From a virus, in the IMG/VR virus record IMGVR_UViG_3300007960_000014, positions 20,207 through 84,206 of that record: DNA of 64,000 nucleotides; one strand, given 5' to 3'. Numbering within the stretch: the stretch's first letter is position 1; each line of letters starts with the position of its first letter. The notes beneath the pieces were generated by a model. That model was given only the letters and a program-made list of their open reading frames with translations. It had not been told where the DNA came from and did no database searches. A program made the position numbers and the translations under genes. Below, in pieces: positions 37,925 through 47,019 of the stretch.

Positions 37925-39355
37925 CTATCCTAAGACTAATATGGGTTTCCCATCAACGCTAATTGTTGGGCATGTATGAATGTCTACACCAAGAATACTT
38001 CTTAGTCCTAAAGATACCGTTGGGTGACCTACAAAATTAACAACGGTTCCTGAATCAACAGTAACAACACCAGTAAATGTGCTTGCTCCAGTAAAAGATT
38101 GCAACCCATTAAACTCAGTATCTCCATTAAAAGTAGTTTGCCCTGTTATAGCCGCAGTAGAAGCCATGCTAACTGCTCCTCCTATATTAACGATGCCTTC
38201 TAAATTTATTACCGGAGAAGTTACGGAATATTCTGTAGTTGCGGAATGGCTTTGAGTAAGGAAAGTTGAGGTAAACTCGCCTAACAAGGATTGTATTTGA
38301 ACTCCTAAGGGAGTAAATGTTTGAAACGTTAACGCTCCTTCCGTCAAAGGCTTGGAGTTTATTGGATTGACCAAAACGCCGCAACCTAAAAATAAGGACG
38401 GGTCGGTAGGAACTAGTTGTGCGCTACCCGGAGTTGAGACAACTTCCGCTGTATCCGCTACGATTCCTGCGCCCACTGGAGCTGTGGGGTTTGTTGTCGC
38501 AAGAAAATCAAAACCCGCCTGCCCAAAGGTGCTAACTGTGCCTCTACTTGATTCAATATTTATTGAGCCCGCCTGAGTTCTATTGTTTACGTTTACGGTA
38601 CCGCCGCTGTTTTTTATATTTTTTATTCCAATATCAATCAAACCTCCTTCCGTAGTAAGCTCCGCTTTATTCTTTGCGTGAACTTCGACTGAATCGGTAA
38701 ACTCGTCAATCTGAACTCGATTGTTGTTTCTATCCGAAAGAAGGATTCTGCTTTTGCTGGGCTCTACCTTATCTTTCTCCCCGGTTATTTTGTTTGGGAG
38801 TTTTCTTGGATTAGGACCTGAAGGAAATCCAGGAGGGTTTTCCTCCATTAAAAGTTTTTTACCAGAAGCTGTTTTTAATTCTACGTAATCACCTCCAGCC
38901 TCTGAGCCTTTTGAACTCATTCTCAGCCTTGCTCCTTTCTTATCTCTTAATTGGACTACTGCGGGGACACCATGTTCTTTGGTGTATGCGTCAGGGGGAA
39001 CTTGTCCAAAAACATTAAGCGCTCTACCTTGAGTATTTGCATCTTGCCCTTCAATAACTTCAGGGTATTTTGCTACGTCTGTAGTGGAGTGAGGAGTCGT
39101 TTCTTTATCTAATCCCAGAATAGAGGGTTGTGCTACCTGATTTATCCAATAATACGACTTTTGGTTCTTTTTTATATAAGCACAAACAACCATTACATAC
39201 TCCCCTTTGCCCGGAATGGCGAACATGTTTGGCGGTCCTGCGTAGTAGACAGGCTCGTCGGGACTTATAAGAGGATTCTCTACAAAAATCTTCCCGTCAG
39301 GCGCATCTGATGTTACCTGTGTTACTTTTGCTACGAGAAGAGGAATGTTTTCCAT
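37925..39355 (-). CDS. Baseplate central spike (gp5/gpV-like, no lysozyme domain)
   Basis: A 476-residue protein. The N-terminus has an OB-fold-like pattern (IPLLVAKVTQV, then FAIPGKGEYVMVVC, then YYWINQVAQ). The middle (RLRMSSKGSEAGGDYVEL, then SRILLSDRNNNRVQIDEFT, DSVEVHAKNKAELTTEGG) is the repeated strand pattern of a trimeric beta-helix. The C-terminus has a second run of similar short repeats (TFNGDTEFNG, FTGASTFTGVVTV). T4 gp5 carries a lysozyme between OB and helix; none is seen here. The adjacent hub gene supports the call; a separate PAAR tip was not found. Confidence 0.7.
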   Translation of the reverse strand: MENIPLLVAKVTQVTSDAPDGKIFVENPLISPDEPVYYAGPPNMFAIPGKGEYVMVVCAYIKKNQKSYYWINQVAQPSILGLDKETTPHSTTDVAKYPEVIEGQDANTQGRALNVFGQVPPDAYTKEHGVPAVVQLRDKKGARLRMSSKGSEAGGDYVELKTASGKKLLMEENPPGFPSGPNPRKLPNKITGEKDKVEPSKSRILLSDRNNNRVQIDEFTDSVEVHAKNKAELTTEGGLIDIGIKNIKNSGGTVNVNNRTQAGSINIESSRGTVSTFGQAGFDFLATTNPTAPVGAGIVADTAEVVSTPGSAQLVPTDPSLFLGCGVLVNPINSKPLTEGALTFQTFTPLGVQIQSLLGEFTSTFLTQSHSATTEYSVTSPVINLEGIVNIGGAVSMASTAAITGQTTFNGDTEFNGLQSFTGASTFTGVVTVDSGTVVNFVGHPTVSLGLRSILGVDIHTCPTISVDGKPILVLG

Positions 39356-42207
39356 TAGTTTATTTCAGCGAACGGCTGTCTTAGTAGTTCGAACGTTGTA
39401 GTGTACATAGAACCCGCAGAGATATTGTGGGTATAGGAAGTTATAATATATATGCCCGAAGTCCAGTGCTTCGGTCCCTCAGGCAATCTAGGGTTTGATA
39501 TTTGAAGTCTTATCTTTCTAATATCCCAATCTACAATCCAGTCGCTTACTTCCGGAATACCTAATGTTGTTACAGTGGCTGTAAAAGGAAATTCAGCATA
39601 ATTTTTCTCCCACAAACCTTTTTTTCTTAAAAATTCTTGTAGGCTGTACACATTATCCATGTCCGAGAAAAAGGATTTATCGATAATGTATCGAGGTTGA
39701 GATTTAATTTTTATTGATTTCCCATTCACGGAATAAGTTGCTACGCTTCCATCTTTTTTCATAAACATGTCTCTGAATATCGTGCTGTTTACAAAAGAAT
39801 ATAAAGCATTTAGTCTATCCTCTGTGTCGTCAGAACTATGAAAAGCTCCAGATTGATTTATCTTTTGAAACTTTGTATAGTACTTGTTCATTTGAATTAG
39901 AAATTGAGTAAAGTCTATTTCCTGAGGATTCGCAGCAGCTTCCTCTAGAGCTTTTACAGTCTTAAAAGCTTCTGTATTAAGACCTAAAATTTCTTGTAAG
40001 TCTGAGCCTCCTTGGAACGTGCTTCTAATTGTTTGCCCAATCGATGTCGGTGTAGTTTGTTCGGTTGCAGTTGTAATTACATAAACAAACGTACCAATCA
40101 AACTGGAAACGGAAAATCCTCCAGCTCCCCCTTGCCAAACTTCATCCAACTTGATAATGTCGCTTTGCATTTGCCCAGCGCCAGCTAAAGGAGCAAATAT
40201 ATCTTGATTGAATCTAAAATCAGTAACAATGGAATCGTTGTATCCTACTCTTAAATTTAACAAGCTAGTAATACTACCATCCTCAACATTTGATACATTT
40301 TGATTTGGTAAATCTTCACTCAAGGAAGGGAATGATTGCAGTGCAGCTAACTCTTGAATTTCACTAGTTCTATCGGCTGCGTCGTTAGTTAGAGCTCTTT
40401 TATGAGTGTTCCCATCCGCGACAACCAACAAAGCCTCCGTGTCGTCAGGCGTGTTTCCATTTTCGAACGTAGTGGTAACTCTCTCCCACCCATTAAAACT
40501 AGGGGGACCTGCGCTTTGCAAAGTAGATTTATAATAAGGTCTGACCTCAAATGCGTCATCAGACTCCTCCAGGATAGGAAGATAAAAATCATTAATAGAA
40601 CGTATGAGAGCATTTAGTATAGTCATCAAGGAAGTATACTCGTTCTTTGTTATTGATGCTCTAATAAAGGGTTTTGGTTTTGCGGCAGGAGGGGTTTTTT
40701 CTGGCTCTGGTTGTTTTGCGTGGGTTTTCGCATCATTATCCCCTTCATCTGTAAACACGCTTACCGCAGTAGCGTATGTTGTGGCTTCCCAAAGTGCCTG
40801 ACTATTAGCTACAGCAACATAGAATCCTTGCGAGATTGTAGAACTACTTCTATTCTTATTTAAGGGAAAATATCCAGTTTCAGCGATACTGAAAACTTGT
40901 GCGGGGGTCGCAGTTCCTCCATCTTTGGATTCTCCATGAAATCCATATCCGAAGGGTCTCCACGGTATGGCATTTGGGAAACCCCAGTCACTTGCATACG
41001 AGCCATCGATGCTGCCGCTAAGCTCAGGAGGTCGCTCCCATCTTTGACGGCTGTTGTCGATATTAAAAACTTCGTTACGCACAAAATCATGATTCGGGTC
41101 GTCTTCATTATTTAAAGCTAGAAGAGCCGTTCTTACAGTAAGTCCTGTATCAGTGGGCGGGATAAAACCCTCATTCCTTACAATCCGCAAGTTATCGCCT
41201 AATCGTATGTCATTGAGTTTTGGAAGAGGTTTATCTGAATTTCTATTTACCCTCGCCTGAGGATTTTTAGGGGTGTCTTCGGACTCGCTGCGGTTTTGTT
41301 TTAGTTCGCTTGCTCCAAAACTAATCCCTAAGTACCTAAAAACCATATCATAAGCCTGTCTAGCTGCCCACCTCGGGGAGCCAGCCCCGTTTATAATTAA
41401 ATTTTTATAACCAACCCATTGAGTATCCTCTCCTATGCCGTACGAATCTAGTAGTTTCTGGGTTTCTGCATCTAGAGGTCTGGAATAATCCCCGTCATCT
41501 GGAATGACGGCGGAGTTTGACCCGAACCCATCGGACAAACGGTTGGTTAGTTCAGCCCACGCTTTATCAATAAAGGACAAATCAATATCGTGATAAACTA
41601 CTCCTCTTAGATTAGGAAATGCTCCTAATATTTGCCCAAGCAAATCTTTTACAACTTCAGAAGGAGCAACTAAACTCCCGTCATCTTTTAATATGTCTGG
41701 ATACTCAAAGGTTTGAGCTACTCCGTTATTTGCTTGGACGTTTGGATTTTTTGTAGTATCAAAACTTAACGTATCCATAAACGTTAACGAGATTACCCTT
41801 TCAGCATCATCCGTAACACTGTAATTTACGTTAGTTAAAATACCCGTTACTAATTTGGACATACCTTGGTCTTCACTACCATAGCCCCATCTCATATAAA
41901 ACGTTATTGGTTCAAGTTCGTCTGTCGTTTGTCCGACCCCTAAACTACTAGTCTTAGCGCTGTTGGCAAATAAGTTTCTAAAGACTGGTGTAACCGCTCT
42001 CTCAAACTCTTGGGTAGGGTTAATAACAGTAAGGTTTACTTGAAAACTGTTTGAAGCGGCACCAGGAAGACCAGCGGTATAATTAAATTCCGTGAGAGTA
42101 TCGAATAAACCAAACTCATCTTTGTAGCCAGCAACATCAATCAATGCTTCTTTGTCCTTAGAAAGCATTACGATAGGCAGTCTATCCTTTCCTGTGAGAG
42201 CGACCAT
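39355..42207 (-). CDS. Large baseplate hub protein (gp27/gpD-like)
   Basis: A 950-residue protein. The N-terminal 160 residues have the hub first-domain pattern (LTEFNYTAG, FQVNLTVINP, then WGYGSEDQ, LVTGILTNVNYSV, ISLTFMDTL), and the end has the hub closing pattern (HWTSGIYIITSYTHNISAG, then MYTTTFELLRQPF). Between them about 600 residues of insertion include low-complexity and helical regions. T4 gp27 is 391 residues, so this is over twice as long. It shares its boundaries with the spike gene (1 bp overlap). The hub trimer holds the spike and starts the tube. Confidence 0.75.
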   Translation of the reverse strand: MVALTGKDRLPIVMLSKDKEALIDVAGYKDEFGLFDTLTEFNYTAGLPGAASNSFQVNLTVINPTQEFERAVTPVFRNLFANSAKTSSLGVGQTTDELEPITFYMRWGYGSEDQGMSKLVTGILTNVNYSVTDDAERVISLTFMDTLSFDTTKNPNVQANNGVAQTFEYPDILKDDGSLVAPSEVVKDLLGQILGAFPNLRGVVYHDIDLSFIDKAWAELTNRLSDGFGSNSAVIPDDGDYSRPLDAETQKLLDSYGIGEDTQWVGYKNLIINGAGSPRWAARQAYDMVFRYLGISFGASELKQNRSESEDTPKNPQARVNRNSDKPLPKLNDIRLGDNLRIVRNEGFIPPTDTGLTVRTALLALNNEDDPNHDFVRNEVFNIDNSRQRWERPPELSGSIDGSYASDWGFPNAIPWRPFGYGFHGESKDGGTATPAQVFSIAETGYFPLNKNRSSSTISQGFYVAVANSQALWEATTYATAVSVFTDEGDNDAKTHAKQPEPEKTPPAAKPKPFIRASITKNEYTSLMTILNALIRSINDFYLPILEESDDAFEVRPYYKSTLQSAGPPSFNGWERVTTTFENGNTPDDTEALLVVADGNTHKRALTNDAADRTSEIQELAALQSFPSLSEDLPNQNVSNVEDGSITSLLNLRVGYNDSIVTDFRFNQDIFAPLAGAGQMQSDIIKLDEVWQGGAGGFSVSSLIGTFVYVITTATEQTTPTSIGQTIRSTFQGGSDLQEILGLNTEAFKTVKALEEAAANPQEIDFTQFLIQMNKYYTKFQKINQSGAFHSSDDTEDRLNALYSFVNSTIFRDMFMKKDGSVATYSVNGKSIKIKSQPRYIIDKSFFSDMDNVYSLQEFLRKKGLWEKNYAEFPFTATVTTLGIPEVSDWIVDWDIRKIRLQISNPRLPEGPKHWTSGIYIITSYTHNISAGSMYTTTFELLRQPFAEIN

Positions 42208-42214
42208 TTAGTTA

Positions 42215-42517
42215 TTATAGTACTGGAATCTTGATTTCGTCTCCAGATTTTAAACCGCTCAAAGCATCTTCAATACCATTTGCCAAAAGAATAACCCACC
42301 AATATCCCGGTGTTCCATAGGCTGCTTGAGATATTAGGTCGGGTCGGTTTTCAAACCTGGGCGATATCGTAGCCAGTCTAAAATCAGTGTTTCCTAGGTC
42401 GGAATAAAATATATCAAACTTAGGGGAGGAAGTAATATCTTTAATAATCTTTCCCCGGTGCGTTATCTTTGTAGGAGAGTACAAAGTAAATCGCGATGTG
42501 TTAGAATAAGATATCAT
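42215..42517 (-). CDS. Small LysM-like baseplate protein (gp53/gpX-like)
   Basis: A 100-residue protein. The C-terminal 55 residues (ISPRFENRPDLISQAAYGTP, then GYWWVILLANGI, then LKSGDEIKIP) follow the LysM-type pattern seen in small tail proteins that clamp hub and wedge, such as gp53-like proteins and gpX ('RpDliA...YG....ww.Ia..N.i.d....l.pG..l.iP'). It is half the length of T4 gp53. It sits between the tube cap and the hub, with its start at the last base of the gp48-like gene. Confidence 0.7.
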   Translation of the reverse strand: MISYSNTSRFTLYSPTKITHRGKIIKDITSSPKFDIFYSDLGNTDFRLATISPRFENRPDLISQAAYGTPGYWWVILLANGIEDALSGLKSGDEIKIPVL

Positions 42518-43566
42518 TATACGTTACCCCTGGGAATACCTCCCGAATCAAATATAGTGTTCCAACCGAATGGACCTTGTTGCCCTGAGTTTACAATGCC
42601 ACCTTCTTGGCGGAACTCCTCCAGAGCAAGTTTTACTCTTATCATTCTTGAGTAAAAAGTTGCGTTATCCATTCCCGCACGGAATGGGTCTATCTCAATC
42701 TTGTAAGATTTTACAATACATGGAATATAATCATATGCGGTACCGAATTTTAGGTACGCAATCGGAGGACCATACTTTACTTTTTCTGCTGCTCCTGCAT
42801 CGACAGTAGAGATTATGGAGCTTCTTATAATATTCATAAAGTAATCTACCAACCCAGCAATCATAGAATGATAATCACTATCAAGCGCGTTAGCTCTAAA
42901 GAACCCTTTACCATCTAGCTCGTTCCTTTCTCCTAATCTAACAGGTTGGTTTACTGGCATTCTAGGTCCAGCTGTTTCATAACTAGTTGTATTCCCCGCT
43001 GCAAAGTCGGCATCGGTTATCGCAGTTCCAGCTTTATAACCTACAACTTTACCTCCTACGCTAACAAACCCAGTAGCTCCTGGATAAAGTTGCGTATTTC
43101 CTTTAGTTGCTTCGTCTCGCTTTAATATTTCTTTGTACCTCGTTACTGTGTCTGCAATCTCTTGTCGTTGTTGGTCAGTACAAACACGCTCATAATAATT
43201 ATTATAAAAAGCTCCGATATGAGGAAGAGTATACATAAGCTCAATATCAAACTTAGTAGCACCTGCGCCAGTAAAAAGACGAACAGGTTCATTTCTCATG
43301 AAGATGGATGTCTCTGCGTAAGAAGCTCCTCTAGATTCATTTATTCTTGGGTTTTCAAAGAATGGAAGCTTCCTAATTGTATTGGTGGTAGCCATCCCCG
43401 GCACTGTTGGATATTTAAATTCAATAAACCCTCTCTCTTCGATGGCGTGGTCATAGCGAGGAGTTCCAGTCTTGTCTCCTGCATACTCGTCCCAGATAAT
43501 GTCTTCAGGCGGAAAAGGGCTGAAGGCATCTAATAAAATATTGACTCCTAGTGGTATGTTTGCCAT
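42517..43566 (-). CDS. Baseplate tube cap / tube initiator (T4 gp48-like)
   Basis: A 349-residue protein (T4 gp48 364). Recognisable parts are IRKLPFFENPRINESRGASY, the FDIELMYTLPHIG stretch, and the C-terminal YIPCIVKSYKIEIDPF followed by SRMIRVKLALEEF, which matches the tube-like fold shared by gp48, gp54 and tube proteins. It sits right after the tape measure gene as in T4 (29-48). gp54 has no separate counterpart in the window, so this protein may do both jobs (inference). Confidence 0.7.
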   Translation of the reverse strand: MANIPLGVNILLDAFSPFPPEDIIWDEYAGDKTGTPRYDHAIEERGFIEFKYPTVPGMATTNTIRKLPFFENPRINESRGASYAETSIFMRNEPVRLFTGAGATKFDIELMYTLPHIGAFYNNYYERVCTDQQRQEIADTVTRYKEILKRDEATKGNTQLYPGATGFVSVGGKVVGYKAGTAITDADFAAGNTTSYETAGPRMPVNQPVRLGERNELDGKGFFRANALDSDYHSMIAGLVDYFMNIIRSSIISTVDAGAAEKVKYGPPIAYLKFGTAYDYIPCIVKSYKIEIDPFRAGMDNATFYSRMIRVKLALEEFRQEGGIVNSGQQGPFGWNTIFDSGGIPRGNV

Positions 43567-43569
43567 TTA

Positions 43570-45276
43570 TTACTCTCCCAACCCGAGGGACTCTACAAGG
43601 TATCTAGTTTGTTGACGATTTGCTTTTCTCAACTCTGCAGTAAGTCCCCTAATAGCTTCTTCAGAAGCATTGGCTTCCATTGCGTCCACCAGCCTCGATA
43701 GTAAATCTGCTTGTACGCCTAAAAGGTCCTCGTCTCGACCCCTGATATTTTGCCCAAGGACCCCCCGAGTATCTTCAATCGTTCGATTTGCCTCCATAAA
43801 ACTAGCGGGCATGACAGTGCCACCTGCTTCTTTGTATGCCGCAAATTCAGGTGATTTCCCGGCAGCGTAGACGCGAGCCATTACATCAAACATGGTGTCT
43901 CCGAACATTAAACCTTTACCAGACGCTAGCCCAGCGTTAATAGCGGTAAACGCAAGCGTCATAGAGTCGAATAAATTAACCATTTTACTAAACGCAGGCA
44001 CGATATGATTATCGAACAATCCTACAAAGTAAGCTTGCATATCGTCTATTGCTTTTTTGACCTCTGCTAGGGTATTATCGAAAATTGCAGGTAGCGTGTT
44101 AACGAAGAAGTTTTTAGATATAGCAAACCATTCAGGTACATTCGTCATTAAGTAAGCCTTAGCAATCTTAAAGTATTCATTACCCATCTTCGCCATCTCT
44201 CCAAACGCCCTTAGACCTGATTCTATATTTTCAGAGGTTACATTCTTCCGTATCCAATCACCTAGTTCGGTAGTAAAATTAATTATATCGTTATTAAATT
44301 TCGGAAGTACTTCTTTGAACGCAGTAAAAATATTACTTATCATTTCTGTACTAGCGCTAATTAGCGGCATCAATGCACTTTGAAGCTCCAATTGAAGTTC
44401 TGCTAATTCATCAGTAAACAGCTTAGTTGCTTGCTGTTTAGCCATTTCTATCCTGCTAGCTTCCTCAGCCATAGCCAACTGAGACATGTTTACCTGAGCT
44501 AATTGCCTAAGAACATTAACGTCTCCTTGTGACAGCCCAAACATTTGTGCAGCAATACCAGCAGTAAACGGAGCTCCAGGGGTGACTAGTCTATCAATCC
44601 TAGAAATTACGCCTTGAGCAAGTGCAACCATTTGCTCAGGAGACTCCATCGCTCCCATACCCCCGCCAGCCAACGCAGCTCTCCTAAATCCTTCAGGGTC
44701 GGCAGTAATAAACTTGGACATTACAGGACCAAGCCGCTCTGCCATCATCGGACCCATTGCAGCTCCTAGACCCACAATAGACTCTGCGAAACCTGCCGCA
44801 GCTGTAGCGCCAAAGGCATTGCTTATTCTTGCCATAGGTTCTACTAGACTGCCCATTACTTTCACTAGCTGGTCGGCGTTTCTTCCGAATGTGGCTGCGA
44901 AATCTATAGTAGCGTCTACTAAGTTACCTGTAGTCGTTTCATTCATACCAAGAACCTGCTCAAAGGTTCCCATAGTACTCATGAAACTTCCTAAGTTAAA
45001 CCCAAGACGTTTAACATCAATAATAAGCTGCTTGTTTACTCCCTGTATATCAACGCCCGTTTGAATGCTTTGTCCCAACATTTGGGTAACATCCTTCATA
45101 GACACGTCTAAGCCACGGAACTGGTCGGTGAGACCTTTAAAGTTATCACCAAAATCTCTGCCTGTCCGTAACGTAACTTTGGTGAGCTCCTCAATAGAAT
45201 GCATCAACGGCGGAAACAGTGATGGCATCACCGTATCTTTTAGTTCATTGAGCGTTTCGTTAAGATTATCAGCCAT
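43570..45276 (-). CDS. Tail tape measure protein (T4 gp29-like)
   Basis: A 568-residue protein (T4 gp29 590), helical throughout with long hydrophobic Ala/Gly-rich segments near 120-215 (LVDATIDFAATFGRNADQLV; FGATAAAGFAESIVGLGAA) and amphipathic helices up to 400. It sets tail length and is probably ejected with the DNA. The tape-length rule of about 1.5 angstrom per residue would give a tail near 85 nm, similar to T4 (estimate). The start overlaps the stop of the 197-residue gene by 1 bp. The hub chaperone gene lies 4 kb upstream. Confidence 0.8.
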   Translation of the reverse strand: MADNLNETLNELKDTVMPSLFPPLMHSIEELTKVTLRTGRDFGDNFKGLTDQFRGLDVSMKDVTQMLGQSIQTGVDIQGVNKQLIIDVKRLGFNLGSFMSTMGTFEQVLGMNETTTGNLVDATIDFAATFGRNADQLVKVMGSLVEPMARISNAFGATAAAGFAESIVGLGAAMGPMMAERLGPVMSKFITADPEGFRRAALAGGGMGAMESPEQMVALAQGVISRIDRLVTPGAPFTAGIAAQMFGLSQGDVNVLRQLAQVNMSQLAMAEEASRIEMAKQQATKLFTDELAELQLELQSALMPLISASTEMISNIFTAFKEVLPKFNNDIINFTTELGDWIRKNVTSENIESGLRAFGEMAKMGNEYFKIAKAYLMTNVPEWFAISKNFFVNTLPAIFDNTLAEVKKAIDDMQAYFVGLFDNHIVPAFSKMVNLFDSMTLAFTAINAGLASGKGLMFGDTMFDVMARVYAAGKSPEFAAYKEAGGTVMPASFMEANRTIEDTRGVLGQNIRGRDEDLLGVQADLLSRLVDAMEANASEEAIRGLTAELRKANRQQTRYLVESLGLGE

Positions 45277-45869
45277 TAGAGAGTAGCGTTGTAGTTATCT
45301 GGGTCTATTGCAGCGAAGTTGGATACGTAATTTTTGTTAAAAACTCTGTACCCTTCTCCATTATAAAATTTTATTTTTAAAGCATCCAGCATGGTTACGT
45401 TTCGTCTTTTTCCGTATCTTGAAATTAACTCACTAACCAAGAATGGTGCTAAAGTATCTAGCCTTATGCCAGCAAAGTACTGATTTCCTACAGCTAAGGA
45501 TTTTCTAGGTTTCTTGGAATATTTCCTGTTCCTCAGAAAAGACTTAGAGACTCTGCTAGAAGTTTTCCCAGTAAATTTATTTCTTCTCGTAATTAGGGGA
45601 GGGTAGGGAAGACCTGCCATTTCCACAGAAGTGTGTTGGAATGGCTCATAATTAAAATACATAGAATTGCTTCTATCCGTATCGACAAGCATGATAAGAG
45701 CTGTGTCTTCTCTAGAGTTTGGACCGTTATACTCAAAATAATAGATGCAAGAATTCTCTACTCTACCTAATCCAATTAGCGGTAACGCTCTTCTGGTGGC
45801 TACAAAGTTTTGAAACTCAGGTGTAGCGTTGTATAGGTCTAGTTTTTTTGGAGTATTTTTCTTTGCCAT
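45276..45869 (-). CDS. Unknown tail-module protein
   Basis: A 197-residue protein, not recognised. The first half is beta-rich (SCIYYFEYNGPN, TALIMLVDTDRSNSMYFNYE), the middle is basic (RRNKFTGKTSSRVSKSFLRN) and the C-terminal part is helical then beta (DTLAPFLVSELISRYGKRRN). It is the first gene of the tape-measure-to-spike group, behind a strong late-promoter box, and is 1 bp coupled to tape measure. A baseplate or tape-measure-binding role comes only from position. Confidence 0.45.
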   Translation of the reverse strand: MAKKNTPKKLDLYNATPEFQNFVATRRALPLIGLGRVENSCIYYFEYNGPNSREDTALIMLVDTDRSNSMYFNYEPFQHTSVEMAGLPYPPLITRRNKFTGKTSSRVSKSFLRNRKYSKKPRKSLAVGNQYFAGIRLDTLAPFLVSELISRYGKRRNVTMLDALKIKFYNGEGYRVFNKNYVSNFAAIDPDNYNATL

Positions 45870-45885
45870 TTTTAAGAATTCCCTC

Positions 45886-45895
45886 TATTATATAT
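45886..45895 (-). promoter_or_regulatory. Late promoter of the tape measure-baseplate group
   Basis: Reads ATATATAATA on the minus strand (CTAWATAAYA except first base), then GAGGG 10 nt later as ribosome site. It directly abuts a plus-strand copy at 45896-45905. Confidence 0.6.
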
Positions 45896-45905
45896 TTATA
45901 TAATA
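45896..45905 (+). promoter_or_regulatory. Plus-strand late-type promoter back to back with the minus-strand one
   Basis: Reads TTATATAATA on the plus strand, one base off consensus, about 26 nt before the ATG at 45932. The pair forms a divergent promoter in a 60-bp gap. Confidence 0.5.
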
Positions 45906-45931
45906 TACTAGTTTTGGAATACGACATACAA

Positions 45932-46237
45932 ATGATGGAGTTTATGGACCAAATAAACCACTGTTTATCCTTAAGGTTCAAAGAAAAGTGGAGGCACAAA
46001 TATAGTGCTAATTTTATTAGTCTATTCCAAGAAAGGGTTCTGAAAGCTCTAGACACGCAGAAACCACTAAAGAAGTCTACGCTGTATACCCTATACACCA
46101 AAAAGCATAAATATAATCCAGACGTTGTTTTTGATTTCTTTAAAGAAATAGATATAAGCTTATATTATCCAGTTATATTTGACGACGATAAGTTCTTTTT
46201 AATTAGAAAAGAATACAGAAAGTCCAAAGAGCGTTAA
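45932..46237 (+). CDS. Hypothetical small protein
   Basis: A 101-residue protein with start at the ATG pair 45932/45935 (an upstream in-frame ATG at 45848 lies inside the opposite gene and before the promoter, so it is rejected). The sequence is basic and helical (NHCLSLRFKEKWRHKYSANF; STLYTLYTKKHKYNPDVVFD) with a final FDDDKFFLIRKEY. No family is recognised. Its stop codon shares TTAA with the stop of the convergent nuclease gene. It lies in the primase/nuclease island, so a replication or transcription accessory role is possible. Confidence 0.5.
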   Translation: MMEFMDQINHCLSLRFKEKWRHKYSANFISLFQERVLKALDTQKPLKKSTLYTLYTKKHKYNPDVVFDFFKEIDISLYYPVIFDDDKFFLIRKEYRKSKER

Positions 46238-47019
46238 TCCTTCTTTCTAGACTCTTGTGCTTCTTGAATTGCTCCTGCTAATACGCCAGGGCTAGAATTG
46301 AATGCAGGGCAGATATCTTTATATCCACACCAGTCACAGAACCTATTTGTAACAGGGGGAAAATCAGTTCTTTTTCTTTTTCTTATTTCCCAGACCTTCG
46401 TTTTTAGCTCCCCCTTAACATATGCATTTACCTGAGTTGGTGGGTACTTGATTGAGACTAGTTTATCCAGGTGAGGGTAGTAGTGAGCTACTGTAATGTC
46501 GCCAATAGGTACGTTATACTTTTTGTTTATTGCAGCAGCATACATCAACATTTGAGGGTCTCTAAATAAATCCCTTTGCGTAGAAGCTCTCTTGCTTGTC
46601 TTATAGTCAATCACAAGATACTTACCCGTGCTTCCCTTGATTACGCGGTCAATAATACCGTTGATTGTAAAATCATCCGTAATCTGCTCACGAAACACTA
46701 GCTCTGTACTAACGGTTTCTCCCAGCTTGGAGTTAAATTTAAAGAAGTTTTTTATGCACTTCTCAGTTAGCTTCTCTTTTTCGGGTCCAAACTCGTACTT
46801 GTCACGTTCTTGTCGAGCAATCTCCCACAGCTCCTCTTCGCTCTTGGCTTCTACACCTAGTTCAAATATCTTGTGAATATAAGAACCAAAGTGCATTGCA
46901 TCCTTTGAGCTGTTCTCGTTGTATTTATCGGGAACTCTGTCAATATATCTGAGTTTGTACTTCAGTTTACACTCATCATATACTTTAATCTTACTGGGAG
47001 ATACTGTGTTTATGAACAT
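46234..47019 (-). CDS. Cas4/RecB-type PD-(D/E)XK exonuclease with iron-sulphur cluster motif
   Basis: A 261-residue protein from ATG 47019. The family layout is complete: SPSKIKVYDECKLKY with C17, the HFGSYIHKIFE motif (H49), E106, GIIDRV (D124), VIDYKTSK (D138, K140), a QMLMYAA motif, and RFCDWCGYKDICP with C228, C231 and C237. Four cysteines in this 1+3 arrangement hold a 4Fe-4S cluster in Cas4 and AddB-type nucleases. Probably a recombination exonuclease replacing T4 gp46/47 functions in part (inference). The start codon overlaps the divergent primase start. A longer frame to 47109 is rejected because the conserved domain begins at the chosen Met. Confidence 0.8.
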   Translation of the reverse strand: MFINTVSPSKIKVYDECKLKYKLRYIDRVPDKYNENSSKDAMHFGSYIHKIFELGVEAKSEEELWEIARQERDKYEFGPEKEKLTEKCIKNFFKFNSKLGETVSTELVFREQITDDFTINGIIDRVIKGSTGKYLVIDYKTSKRASTQRDLFRDPQMLMYAAAINKKYNVPIGDITVAHYYPHLDKLVSIKYPPTQVNAYVKGELKTKVWEIRKRKRTDFPPVTNRFCDWCGYKDICPAFNSSPGVLAGAIQEAQESRKKD

